From Pseudomonadota bacterium (GTDB taxonomy: Bacteria > Pseudomonadota > Alphaproteobacteria > Rhizobiales > Xanthobacteraceae): a stretch of 34,820 bases of DNA. Shown one piece after another: positions 25,987 through 34,793 of the stretch. The stretch is taken from NCBI GenBank assembly GCA_023423415.1, contig JAFAFP010000196.1:1-34820 (forward strand), in the 5' to 3' direction. A program made the translations under genes and the position numbers. Within the stretch, counting starts at the first letter, position 1, and each line of letters starts with the position of its first letter. Below the pieces are notes generated by a model, which saw nothing but the letters and a program-made list of their open reading frames with translations, ran no database searches and was not told the DNA's origin.

Positions 25987-27774
25987 CTACTCGGCGGCAT
26001 CCTCGGCGGGTTTCTGGCGCTGATCCGCGATCAGGAATTGCGAGCGTGCAAGCTCCGCGAAGGCGCCGCCCTGCGCCACCAGCTCGTTGAAGTTACCGGA
26101 CTCGATCACACGGCCATCGCGGAAGACCAGGATGCGTGTTGCGTTGCGTATGGTTGCAAGCCTGTGAGCGATGACGAAAGTGGTGCGATCCTTCATCACC
26201 TCATCAAGCGCGGCCTGCACCTTCGTCTCGGTCGCCGCGTCCAGCGCGGACGTTGCCTCGTCGAGGATCAGGATCGGCGGGTTTTTCAAAAGGGCGCGCG
26301 CAATCGACAGCCGCTGACGCTCGCCCCCTGAAAGGAAGCGCCCGCGTTCGCCGACGACGGCATTGAGCTTGTCCGGGTTGCGGTCGACGAAATCGATGGC
26401 CTGTGCGCGGGTGAGGGCTTCGCGCATCTCAGCCTCCGTGGCGTCGGATTTGCCCGCGGTGAGGTTGTCGAAAACGGACCGGTTGAACAGCAGCACTTCC
26501 TGAAAGACGACACCGATGTTCCGCCGGAGCGCGGACATTTTCATGTCGCGCAGGTCGATGCCATCTATGGTGATGCGGCCGGATTGCGGATCGAATACGC
26601 GGTGAAGCAGCGCGAGCGCCGTGGTCTTGCCGGCCCCCGTCGGTCCAACCAGAGCGATCACTTCACCCGGCTTGGCATGGAATGTCAGGTCGGCGATCGC
26701 GGGCCGTTTGCCGTCATAGGAGAAAGACACATCCTCGAATCGCACATCTCCCTTCAGGCGGCCTGGGTCGATCGCGTGGGGCGCATCGCGTACGGCGGGT
26801 GTCGTGTCGAGAACGTCGAAAAATTCCTGCAGCCGCGGCGCCACCATGAACACGCTGTTCACGAAGCCTGCGACCTGCTCAAGCTTGGTCACCAGCATGG
26901 TGGCGAAGCTCATGAACATCACGATCTCGCCGATGGTGGTGAGGTTGTGAAAGAACAGCCAGGTTCCCAGCAGGAAGATCGAGAGCAACGTGATCGTGGT
27001 CGAAGCGCGGGTCAGCACCGTCATCACCGCCCACCAGGACAGGACCGGCATCTGCGCGCCGAGCAGGCGCTCGACCACCATACGCAGTCCCATCACTTCG
27101 GATTCGACCCGCGCGAAGCTCTGCACCAGCGCGACGTTTCCGAGGGCATCGGAAGCGCGCTCGGCGAGATCGGAATAGTACTTTTCGACGGATGTCTGCA
27201 GTGCGCTCGTCTTGTGTAGAACGTAGCTGGTGAGGGCTGCAAAAATGGCGCAGAGCACGATGAGCAGCGTCGCCAGCCGCCAGTTCAGGAACAGCGAGAG
27301 CGGCAGCAGGATGAAGAGCGAGACAAGCGCCGCGAAGTTCTCGCGGAAGAATGACAGCCACAGACCCCACAGCGAGTCGGTGCCGGTCAGCATGACCTTC
27401 ATCAATCGTCCGGAATGCGAACCGCCGTGATAGGCCAGCGGCAACTGCAGGACGTGTTCAAAATAGTCCGTCAGCACGGCCTGACGTCGGCGATGCGACA
27501 GCCGGTCCGCATGCAGGGCAATGAACACACCGCACAGAATCGTGAAGAGACCGAATGCGGCCCATGCCCCGAGAAGCGGCAAAAGGGAGTCGAAGGTCAG
27601 CGTGTTGCCGGGCTTCTGGGAACCGACCAGGGTGTCGATGATCCGGCCGAACAGGACGGGTTCGGCGAACTGGGCCGCAGCGAGGGCGACGTTGGAGAAA
27701 GCCAGGAACCAACCGAGCTTGGCCTCTGGGCCCAGCAGCCCGAGAACCCGGCCATAGAGACGAATAAGGTTCAT
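25987..27774 (-). CDS. ABC exporter, ATP-binding/permease fusion (NdvA-like glucan exporter)
   Basis: A 595-residue half-transporter. The first ~320 residues hold six membrane helices, with AEPVLFGRIIDTL near the start and SLWGLWLSFFRENFAALV and VLSWWAVMT later; all resemble rhizobial NdvA, the cyclic beta-(1,2)-glucan exporter. The ATPase half has Walker A GPTGAGKTT, signature LSGGERQRLSIARA, Walker B ILILDEATSALD and switch His IAHRLAT. It would work as a homodimer in the inner membrane. NdvA orthology is likely but not proven; other lipid- or sugar-exporting members of the group are possible. It is divergent from the LysR gene across 215 bases and monocistronic. Confidence 0.88.
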   Translation of the reverse strand: MNLIRLYGRVLGLLGPEAKLGWFLAFSNVALAAAQFAEPVLFGRIIDTLVGSQKPGNTLTFDSLLPLLGAWAAFGLFTILCGVFIALHADRLSHRRRQAVLTDYFEHVLQLPLAYHGGSHSGRLMKVMLTGTDSLWGLWLSFFRENFAALVSLFILLPLSLFLNWRLATLLIVLCAIFAALTSYVLHKTSALQTSVEKYYSDLAERASDALGNVALVQSFARVESEVMGLRMVVERLLGAQMPVLSWWAVMTVLTRASTTITLLSIFLLGTWLFFHNLTTIGEIVMFMSFATMLVTKLEQVAGFVNSVFMVAPRLQEFFDVLDTTPAVRDAPHAIDPGRLKGDVRFEDVSFSYDGKRPAIADLTFHAKPGEVIALVGPTGAGKTTALALLHRVFDPQSGRITIDGIDLRDMKMSALRRNIGVVFQEVLLFNRSVFDNLTAGKSDATEAEMREALTRAQAIDFVDRNPDKLNAVVGERGRFLSGGERQRLSIARALLKNPPILILDEATSALDAATETKVQAALDEVMKDRTTFVIAHRLATIRNATRILVFRDGRVIESGNFNELVAQGGAFAELARSQFLIADQRQKPAEDAAE

Positions 27775-27989
27775 GTGCCCACAAAATTCTGTTCAGACAT
27801 CGCCGATGAGATGACCCGCTCCGGGGTTATCACATGATGTGAACCGAGCCTGCTGTTTCCGTTCATCGGCCGCACACGCGGAGCATTCAATAACCTACAT
27901 GTGATCGTAGTTGTACGCATAAACGCTTTGGGATTATGTCAAAATATCCAGAATAATTCTGTAAAATTGAACTTTGTAGATTTTGACGA
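27775..27989. promoter_or_regulatory. AT-rich divergent promoter region with palindrome
   Basis: The gap between the NdvA-like and LysR genes turns AT-rich over the last 100 bases. A palindrome CAGAAT-A-ATTCTG lies at 27949-27961, and a wider inverted pair GTCAAAAT (27938-27945) and ATTTTGAC (27980-27987) brackets it up to the LysR start. This is a plausible autoregulatory site of the LysR protein. Confidence 0.4.
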
Positions 27990-28892
27990 ATGATCAACAT
28001 CCCAACCGAGCTTTTGCGGACGCTAGTTGCAGTTGTGGATTTGCGGAGCTTCACCAAGGCCGCTTTGTCGCTTGGGGTGACGCAACCGGCTGTCAGCGCG
28101 CAAATCAAGCGTTTGCAGGCGCTGCTGGATTGCGACTTGTTCGACAAAAGCGCGCCGGGGGTCAGCCTGACGCCATCGGGCAAGCTGGTGGTAAATTTTG
28201 CGCGGCGCATGCTGAGCATCAATGATCAGATCGTTGATGCTTCGATTCCGCGACTCGCGCCGCAAGCATTGCGGATCGGGATCCCGGGCGATTTTGCTAC
28301 CCTCGTGCTGCTGCCGTTTCTCGCCGAATTCAAAGCACGCTATCCTGGGTTGCGTCTTTCAATCCGGGGCGGGAGTTTCGATGGGTTGTTCCGCGACCTG
28401 CATCAGGCCAACCTCGACCTGCTCGTGGGACTGGCAGAGCCCGGAGCCATGGGGGAAGCAAGGCGCCAAAAAGCCGAGCCGATGACGTGGGTGCGCCCGC
28501 AGTCTTTGCAACTCGATCCCAATGCTCCTGTGCCGCTGGTCACGTTGGGCGAGTCATGTGCCTATCACCGCATCATGCTGACGACGCTGGCCAAATCCCA
28601 GTTGCCTCATGAGATCATTTTCATCGGGGCGAGCGAAGCAAGTCTTGTCTCGGCCGTACGGTGCGGGCTGGGTGTTGGCGTCATGCCGCGTCGTCAGGTG
28701 CAGGCGGCGGGTTTGGAGCCTTGGGATGATGCTCCTTTGCCGCCGTTAAGCGATATCTATTGTGGGATATTCCTCGGTGAAAACGGCGATCAATTGATAC
28801 TAGAGGAACTTGCAGACGCGATATACGAAGCGCTGTATCCGCCGACGCAACAAGAAGTGTCGAAGGCATTCGTGTCGCCCGGCATGGCATAA
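27990..28892 (+). CDS. LysR-family transcriptional regulator
   Basis: A 300-residue LTTR of usual length. The N-terminal winged helix-turn-helix (about 4-62) reads LRTLVAVVDLRSFTKAALSLGVTQPAVSAQIKRLQALLDCDLFDKS, followed by LTPSGKLV. A periplasmic-binding-like effector domain starts at about 92 (LRIGIPGDFATLVLLPFLAEFKARYPGLRLSI) and includes GLGVGVMPRRQV. The ligand is unknown. It is divergent from the NdvA-like gene and convergent with the ABC importer operon; either could be a target, as could its own gene. The start has only a weak ribosome-binding site. Confidence 0.93.
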   Translation: MINIPTELLRTLVAVVDLRSFTKAALSLGVTQPAVSAQIKRLQALLDCDLFDKSAPGVSLTPSGKLVVNFARRMLSINDQIVDASIPRLAPQALRIGIPGDFATLVLLPFLAEFKARYPGLRLSIRGGSFDGLFRDLHQANLDLLVGLAEPGAMGEARRQKAEPMTWVRPQSLQLDPNAPVPLVTLGESCAYHRIMLTTLAKSQLPHEIIFIGASEASLVSAVRCGLGVGVMPRRQVQAAGLEPWDDAPLPPLSDIYCGIFLGENGDQLILEELADAIYEALYPPTQQEVSKAFVSPGMA

Positions 28893-28894
28893 GG

Positions 28895-28908
28895 CCGGCA
28901 AAAGCCGG
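28895..28908. terminator. Short hairpin between convergent LysR and permease genes
   Basis: CCGGC-AAAA-GCCGG lies two bases after the LysR stop, in the 26-base gap before the permease stop. It may serve as a shared, weak transcription end; there is no T-run on either side. Confidence 0.35.
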
Positions 28909-28918
28909 ACATCAGTCA

Positions 28919-29692
28919 TCAGTTTTGCGCGAAGCCTGAACGCTGGGCCCAGCCGGTCATCCGCTGTTCCAGCAGCGCCATCAGCCAGTACATCACGATA
29001 CCCAGCACCGCCAGCGCCAATAGCCCTGCGAAGATCAGCGGCACGTTGAACTGGGCCTGCGCCTGCAACATCAGATTGCCGATGCCGTTGTTGGAGGCGA
29101 CGCTCTCCGAGACAACCGTGCCGACAAAGGCCAGGGTGATCGCCACCTTCAGCGAGCCGAAGAAGTAGGGCAGCGAACGTGGAATGCCGACCTTGCGCAT
29201 GATGTCGAATTTGGACGCACCGAGCGCTTTGAGCACGTCCTCCAGTTCCGGTTCAATAGTGGCAAGGCCGGTCGCGACATTCACCACGATCGGAAAGAAC
29301 GAAATCAGGAAGGCGGTCAACACTGCGGGAATGAATCCGATGCCGAACCACAGCACGAGGATCGGCACCACCGCGACCTTCGGGATCGCGTTGAAGCCGA
29401 TCATGAGCGGATAGATGCCGGAATAGATCGTACGGGACCAGCCGATGACCAGCCCAAGCACCAATCCGAAACCGACAGCCAGCAGGAAGCCGAGCATGGT
29501 GGCTTCGAGCGTGATCCAGGAATTACGCAGGATGGCCGGCCAGTAATCGATCGTGGCTTTAAAAACCGCCGTCGGCGGCGGCAGGAAGAATTCCGGGATG
29601 TTGCCGAACTTGCAAATCGCCTCCCAGATAACGAATAAGCCGATAGTGAAAAGCCAAGGTGCGAGCCGGGCAAAAGCTTTCGGATGGTTCAT
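28919..29692 (-). CDS. ABC importer permease (SsuC/TauC-like)
   Basis: A 257-residue inner-membrane protein with about six helices and the BPD_transp_1 EAA-type loop ALGASKFDIMRKVGIPRSLPYFFGSLKVA. The first helix FTIGLFVIWEAICKFGNIPEFFLPPPTAV is typical of the taurine/nitrate/sulfonate (TauT) permeases. It pairs with the ATPase gene upstream, overlapping it by four bases (ATGA at 29689-29692), and is the last gene of the operon. Confidence 0.94.
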   Translation of the reverse strand: MNHPKAFARLAPWLFTIGLFVIWEAICKFGNIPEFFLPPPTAVFKATIDYWPAILRNSWITLEATMLGFLLAVGFGLVLGLVIGWSRTIYSGIYPLMIGFNAIPKVAVVPILVLWFGIGFIPAVLTAFLISFFPIVVNVATGLATIEPELEDVLKALGASKFDIMRKVGIPRSLPYFFGSLKVAITLAFVGTVVSESVASNNGIGNLMLQAQAQFNVPLIFAGLLALAVLGIVMYWLMALLEQRMTGWAQRSGFAQN

Positions 29693-30486
29693 TGCCGTGC
29701 CTGCACGATGTGGCTGCGCAATTCCTGAACGATATCCTGGAAGTCCTTGGTGAACGTGACGTCGAGATCGCGCGGGCGTGGCAACTCGACCTTACGCTCG
29801 ACCAGAATGCGACCTGGTCGTTGCGACATGACAAAGATCCGATCGGCAAGGAACACAGCTTCGCGAAGGTCGTGGGTCACCAGAATGACGGTGATGCCGC
29901 GCGCGGCGTGAAGGTCGCGGATCACGCACCATAGCTCTTCACGGGTAAAAGCATCGAGCGCGCCGAACGGCTCGTCGAGCATCAGGAGTTGCGGCTCATG
30001 AATCAGCGCGCGGCAGAGCGAGGTGCGTTGCTGCATGCCGCCGGACAGTTGCCAGGGAAACTTGCTGCCGAAGCCACCGAGGCCTACGGAGGCCAAAAGC
30101 TTTTCGGCGCGCTCTACATACTGCGCCTTCTGCCGGCGAAGTTGACGGCGGTGCGGCTGAACGATTTCCAGCGGCAGCAGCAGATTTTCCAGCGTCGTGC
30201 GCCACGGCAGCAGTGTCGGCGCCTGGAAGGCCATGCCGGCGATCTTTACCGGTCTTGTGACCGGCTCATTGCCGACACGAACATGACCCGCAAACGGAAA
30301 CTGCAGGCCGGTGGCAAGCTTCATCAATGTCGACTTGCCGCAACCGGACGGCCCAACAACCGCGGCGAACTCACCGCGGTTGATGTTGATGGTCAGATCT
30401 TGAACGGCGAGAATGCCTTCAGGTCCGGCTGCAATCCCGCCATAGCGGTGGCTGACGCCGTCCAGCGATACGAAGCCGGGCTCCAT
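29689..30486 (-). CDS. ABC importer ATP-binding protein (SsuB/TauB-like)
   Basis: A 265-residue ATPase. Walker A is GPSGCGKST, the Q-loop AFQAPTLLPW, the signature LSGGMQQR, Walker B LLMLDEPFGALD and the switch His VTHD. The LPWRTTLEN and ERKVELPRPRDL segments are characteristic of the taurine/nitrate/sulfonate subfamily. The ATG at 30486 follows a GGGGG run about eight bases upstream. It lies 27 bases after the binding-protein stop and powers the permease encoded next. Confidence 0.95.
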   Translation of the reverse strand: MEPGFVSLDGVSHRYGGIAAGPEGILAVQDLTININRGEFAAVVGPSGCGKSTLMKLATGLQFPFAGHVRVGNEPVTRPVKIAGMAFQAPTLLPWRTTLENLLLPLEIVQPHRRQLRRQKAQYVERAEKLLASVGLGGFGSKFPWQLSGGMQQRTSLCRALIHEPQLLMLDEPFGALDAFTREELWCVIRDLHAARGITVILVTHDLREAVFLADRIFVMSQRPGRILVERKVELPRPRDLDVTFTKDFQDIVQELRSHIVQARQ

Positions 30487-30513
30487 CGATCCCCCTAACC
30501 GAACTGCCGGCTC

Positions 30514-31542
30514 TCAGAGCTTGCGGTCGGCCGCCGCCGGCAGGAACGATGCGTCGAAAATGGCGTCGCCCTTCGGCTTCGGATTCTTGAAGTCATAAGT
30601 GATCGCGATCTGATCGATCGACTTGTCGAGCCGATCCATGTCCACCGCGCCAAAGCCGATCGACTTCACTTCCGGCGTAACGATGTTGTCCCGCAGCGCC
30701 ATCTTGAGACGCTCAAGCTCGACAGCCTTCTTGGCGACGTCATTGCGCTTGATGACGGAATCGACCGCCGTTTCTGGTGACTTCACGGTTTCCTTCAGCC
30801 CTTTCAGGAAGGCATTCAGGAACTTCTTGACGACTTCGGGCTTCTCGGCGGCGAACTTCGGGTTCACGATGATCGCGTTGCCGTAGAGATTGACGCCGTG
30901 GTCGGCCATCAGCATCACGACGATGTCGTCGGCAGGCACGCCGCGATCCTTCAGGTTGATGTAGGACGAGAACGAGAAACCGGTGATGGCGTCGACCTGT
31001 CCGGCAGCCAGCATCGGCTCGCGAACCGGAAAGCCCACATTCTCGATCGTCACCTTGGATGGATCGATGCCGTTGGCCTGGGTGAAGATTTTCCATTGCG
31101 CGAAGGCCCCGTCGGGCGCCGGTGCGCCGAGCTTCTTGCCCTCAAGCTCCTTCGGCTTGGTCACGCCGCGGCTCTTGCGCGAGACGATGGAGAAGGCCGG
31201 CTTGTTGTAGACCATGAAGATGGCCTTGATCGGCACGTTGGGATTGGCGTCCCTGAACTTGATCAGCGAGTTGATGTCGCCAAAGCCGATATCGTAGGTG
31301 CCGGAGGCGATCCGGTTGAGCGGCTCAAGCGAGCCTCCCGCAGTGTCGATCGTCACATCGAGGCCTTCGGCCTTGTAGTAACCCTTGTCGGCAGCAACCA
31401 GAAACGGAGCCGCAGGGCCCTCGAATTTCCAGTCGAGCGTGAATTTCACTGGTGTTTGCGCCACCGCACTACCGCAGCCGATTGCCATTGCCACGGCGAG
31501 AGTGAGACCCGATCTCCGGAACGCTTCCGCAACGATAGACAT
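30514..31542 (-). CDS. ABC importer substrate-binding protein (NMT1/SsuA-like)
   Basis: A protein of about 342 residues with a signal peptide (to about 28, ending GSAVAQ). The mature part opens VKFTLDWKFEGPAAPFLVAADKGYYKAEGLDVTI, the standard start of NMT1/THI5-like binding proteins. These bind nitrate, sulfonates, pyrimidine-type thiamin precursors or other small anions; the FTLDW start is also seen in ThiY-like proteins. The GSLEPLNRIASGTYDIGFGDIN strand lines the ligand cleft. The ligand is not readable from sequence. The ATG at 31542 is preferred over GTG 31545 because of the AAGG just upstream. It is the first gene of the three-gene importer operon. Confidence 0.93.
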   Translation of the reverse strand: MSIVAEAFRRSGLTLAVAMAIGCGSAVAQTPVKFTLDWKFEGPAAPFLVAADKGYYKAEGLDVTIDTAGGSLEPLNRIASGTYDIGFGDINSLIKFRDANPNVPIKAIFMVYNKPAFSIVSRKSRGVTKPKELEGKKLGAPAPDGAFAQWKIFTQANGIDPSKVTIENVGFPVREPMLAAGQVDAITGFSFSSYINLKDRGVPADDIVVMLMADHGVNLYGNAIIVNPKFAAEKPEVVKKFLNAFLKGLKETVKSPETAVDSVIKRNDVAKKAVELERLKMALRDNIVTPEVKSIGFGAVDMDRLDKSIDQIAITYDFKNPKPKGDAIFDASFLPAAADRKL

Positions 31543-31545
31543 CAC

Positions 31546-31793
31546 CTTATCCTTTCCCGTCTTCGTCCGGCCGAGCTCTTATGGCCGACCTTGGGACGTC
31601 ACATGCACGACTGTCGACTGACAGCAAAGAACATGCCGCCTTAAAGAGCAAGGTAGAACGATGCCGCGGCATTCTTCTGCACAATGCAGATGCATATCGT
31701 GCCGAATTGACGGGCATGGAGCAAATGCACAATTGGTGCCTATGGGGCGGCTGCCGTTGGCATGTTGAACGGCGAAACCGGAGGCGGGAAGTC
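31546..31793. promoter_or_regulatory. Divergent control region of the ABC importer and putA
   Basis: This 248-base gap carries two copies of TGCACAAT, at 31678-31685 and 31726-31733. The first is inside a perfect repeat TCTGCA-CAA-TGCAGA (31676-31690). The second is inside GCAC-AATTG-GTGC (31727-31739). They are 48 bases apart and upstream of putA, and could bind a dimeric regulator such as a PutR/Lrp-type protein (inference). The putA frame stays open through this gap but shows no domain there. Confidence 0.4.
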
Positions 31794-34793
31794 ATGGCGC
31801 AATTGCAGGCCCTTGGAGAGAAAGACCGCCCGCAGCCGCCGGGCGTCTTGCCGGTCTTTGCCGCGCCCTACATGCCTCCGGATGAAGACTTCGCGCGGCG
31901 ATGGCTGTCCCAGCCGCATGACCCGGCGGCCGAGAGCCGGATCGATGCGCTGGCGCGTCGGCTGATCGAGGCGATCCGTTCCCATGCCGGCGGGCTGGGC
32001 GGGATCGACGACTTCCTGCACGCCTATTCATTATCGACACGGGAGGGGTTGGCGCTGATGGTGCTGGCGGAAGCGCTGCTGCGCGTGCCCGATGCGGCAA
32101 CCGCCGACCGTCTCATCGAAGACAAACTGGCCGGGCGCGACTGGTCGCAACCCGACCACAAGGGTGACTCTCTCCTTGTCAGCGCGTCGGCCTGGACGCT
32201 GGGCGTCACGGCGCGTCTCATCCACCCCGGCGAGACCCCTGAAACCATCATCGATAGCCTCACCAAGCGCATCGGCCTGCCGGCGGTGCGGCTGGCGACG
32301 CGACAGGCGATGCGGCTCTTGGGCTCGCATTTCGTGCACGGGCAAACGATTGGCGAGGCGCTGGAGCGTGCGAAATCGGATAAGGAATCCCGCTTTTCAT
32401 TCGACATGCTGGGCGAGGGGGCGCGAACCGCGGAGGACGCTGCTCACCACTTCGAATCCTACGCGCTTGCGATCGACGCGATCGGCAAAACCTCAAGCGC
32501 CACGAGCCTACTGGACCGCTCCGGCATCTCGGTGAAGTTGTCGGCGCTGCATCCGCGCTACGAGGCAGTATCGCGGGACCGGGTGATGGCGGAACTGAAA
32601 CCGCGCCTCCTGGAGCTGGCCCGCAAGGCGAAGTCCTACGATCTCAATTTCACCGTCGATGCAGAAGAGGCCGATCGTCTGGAATTGTCGCTGCAGATCA
32701 TCGGCGATGTTCTGCGAGATTCGTCATTGTCCGGCTGGGACGGTTTCGGACTCGCGGTGCAAGCGTATCAGAAGCGGGCCGGGGCGGTGATAACCTGGCT
32801 GAACGACACCGCCGAGGCGCTGTCCCGCCGTCTGATGATCCGGCTGGTCAAGGGCGCGTACTGGGACACCGAGGTCAAGCGCGCGCAGGAACGCGGGCTC
32901 GCCGACTATCCGGTGTTCACGCGCAAGGCGATGACCGATCTTTGCTACATGGATTGCGTCCGCCAATTGCTGGCGGCGCGGCCGCGCCTCTATCCGCAAT
33001 TTGCGACCCACAATGCTCTGACGGTCGCAAGCGTGATCGAGGAAGCGGGCGGGATCGACGGTTACGAATTCCAGCGGCTGCACGGCATGGGCGTCGAGCT
33101 CTACGACGCGCTGCGTAGTGAATATCCCGATGTCGAATGCCGGGTCTATGCGCCGGTCGGCGGCCATCGCGATCTGCTGGCGTATCTCGTGCGACGGCTG
33201 CTCGAGAACGGCGCCAACACCTCCTTCGTGTCCGTCTCTGCCGATCCGAATGTGCCGATCGAGAGCATTCTGCGCCGGCCGCGCGAGTGGATCGCCTCGG
33301 TCGCCCACGCGCGTCATTCGAAGATTCCGTTGCCGCGCGATCTTTACGCGCCAGAGCGGCGCAACTCGCCGGGCGTCGAATTTGGCGACGCGGCGAGCCT
33401 GCGACAGTTACTCGCTGATATCGCGGACGCGAAGCCGATCTATTCCGCCCATCCAATCATCGATGGCAAGGAACGCCCTGCGCAAAGACGCTCCGTTCTG
33501 TCGCCGGCGAGTGGCGAGACGATTGGCGAAGTTTCGGATGCCGACGAGACTGTTGCGCGCGAGGCAATGACGGCGGCGCAACGCGGCTTTGCGCGCTGGT
33601 CTGCCACCTCTGTCGAAAAGCGCGCGAAGGCACTGGATCATGCAGGCGATCTGCTGGAGCAGCGCCGAGGCGCCTTCATTGCGTTGCTGCAAAGTGAAGG
33701 CGGCAAGACACTCGACGACTGTGTCGCTGAATGGCGCGAAGCGATCGATTATTGCCGTTACTATGCGGCGCAGGCGCGGCTGTCGCTCGCGCCGCAGGCG
33801 ATGCCGGGACCGACCGGCGAAACCAACGAGCTTCGCTATCGCGGCCGTGGTGTGTTTGTCTGCATCTCCCCATGGAATTTTCCGCTGGCGATCTTCCTCG
33901 GCCAAGTCACCGCAGCGCTCGCGGCCGGCAACAGCGTCGTTGCCAAGCCGGCCGAGCAGACCCCGCTGATTGCCTATGCCGCCGTGCGGCTGTTGCATGA
34001 AGCCGGCATTCCCGAACACGCCCTGCAACTCGTGACCGGTGACGGCGCGATTGGCTCCGCTCTAGTCAGCGACCCGCGCGTGGCCGGTGTCGCCTTCACC
34101 GGCTCGACCGAGGTGGCGCGTATCATCAATCGGACGCTGGCTAAAAAGGACGGGCCGATCGTTCCATTCATCGCCGAGACCGGCGGCGTGAATGCGATGA
34201 TCGTCGACGCGACGGCCTTGCCCGAACAGGTGACGGATGATGTGATCAGCTCCGTCTTCCGCTCCGCCGGTCAGCGTTGTTCGGCGCTCCGGCTTCTCTG
34301 CGTGCAGGAGCATGTGGCCGATCACGTTTTCAAGATGATCGAGGGGGCTGCGCGGGTGTTGGCTCTTGGCGATCCTACGAAGCCATCCACCCATGTCGGT
34401 CCCGTCATCGACGCGGAATCGAAAGAGCGTCTTGATCGCTGGATCGATGGTCATGCCAGCCGGATCGTCTATCGCTGGGACAGCGATCACATGCTTCCGG
34501 CGCGCGGATTGTTTGTGCCGCCAACGATCATTGAACTGTCGCGCGCATCCGATCTGAAGGAAGAGGTGTTTGGTCCGATCCTGCATGTCGTGCGTTGGCG
34601 CACGGATGAATTGCCGCAGCTTCTCGACGACATCGACAGCAATGGCACCGGTCTGACGCTCGGCATTCATTCGCGGATCGATGCACGCGTGACACAGATC
34701 GCCGACCGTCTTGCCAACGGAAACGTCTACGTGAACCGCAACATAATCGGCGCGGTGGTGGGGACGCAGCCATTCGGCGGCACGCGGGTTTAG
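31794..34793 (+). CDS. putA: Bifunctional proline dehydrogenase / P5C dehydrogenase (PutA), C-terminal end lost
   Basis: Oxidises proline to pyrroline-5-carboxylate (FAD domain) and then to glutamate (NAD domain). The proline dehydrogenase part is seen in FTVDAEEADRLELSLQIIGDVL, LMIRLVKGAYWDTEVKRAQ and VYAPVGGHRDLLAYLVRRLLENGANTSFV. The aldehyde dehydrogenase part has SPWNFPLAIFLGQV, FTGSTEVA, the general-base Glu in AETGG and the catalytic Cys in GQRCSALR. The ATG at 31794 is preferred because GGAGGCGGGAA (31780-31790) lies just upstream; the frame itself opens at 31581. That gives 999 residues. The stop TAG at 34791-34793 falls inside the conserved 'PFGGxGLSGTGPKAGGP' end, and the next nine codons still read GPGPQAGGP in frame. 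Either the gene is truncated there or the sequence near the window edge has errors. Both active sites are intact. Confidence 0.9.
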   Translation: MAQLQALGEKDRPQPPGVLPVFAAPYMPPDEDFARRWLSQPHDPAAESRIDALARRLIEAIRSHAGGLGGIDDFLHAYSLSTREGLALMVLAEALLRVPDAATADRLIEDKLAGRDWSQPDHKGDSLLVSASAWTLGVTARLIHPGETPETIIDSLTKRIGLPAVRLATRQAMRLLGSHFVHGQTIGEALERAKSDKESRFSFDMLGEGARTAEDAAHHFESYALAIDAIGKTSSATSLLDRSGISVKLSALHPRYEAVSRDRVMAELKPRLLELARKAKSYDLNFTVDAEEADRLELSLQIIGDVLRDSSLSGWDGFGLAVQAYQKRAGAVITWLNDTAEALSRRLMIRLVKGAYWDTEVKRAQERGLADYPVFTRKAMTDLCYMDCVRQLLAARPRLYPQFATHNALTVASVIEEAGGIDGYEFQRLHGMGVELYDALRSEYPDVECRVYAPVGGHRDLLAYLVRRLLENGANTSFVSVSADPNVPIESILRRPREWIASVAHARHSKIPLPRDLYAPERRNSPGVEFGDAASLRQLLADIADAKPIYSAHPIIDGKERPAQRRSVLSPASGETIGEVSDADETVAREAMTAAQRGFARWSATSVEKRAKALDHAGDLLEQRRGAFIALLQSEGGKTLDDCVAEWREAIDYCRYYAAQARLSLAPQAMPGPTGETNELRYRGRGVFVCISPWNFPLAIFLGQVTAALAAGNSVVAKPAEQTPLIAYAAVRLLHEAGIPEHALQLVTGDGAIGSALVSDPRVAGVAFTGSTEVARIINRTLAKKDGPIVPFIAETGGVNAMIVDATALPEQVTDDVISSVFRSAGQRCSALRLLCVQEHVADHVFKMIEGAARVLALGDPTKPSTHVGPVIDAESKERLDRWIDGHASRIVYRWDSDHMLPARGLFVPPTIIELSRASDLKEEVFGPILHVVRWRTDELPQLLDDIDSNGTGLTLGIHSRIDARVTQIADRLANGNVYVNRNIIGAVVGTQPFGGTRV

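Noticed and set aside
25418..26023. 201-codon plus-strand open frame in the structured intergenic region
   Set aside because: Arg-rich translation without a domain, spans strong hairpins, lacks a ribosome-binding site and overlaps the end of the ABC exporter.
31581..31793. N-terminal extension of PutA by 71 codons
   Set aside because: The extension has no domain similarity, covers the candidate operator boxes, and the ATG at 31794 has a strong ribosome-binding site.
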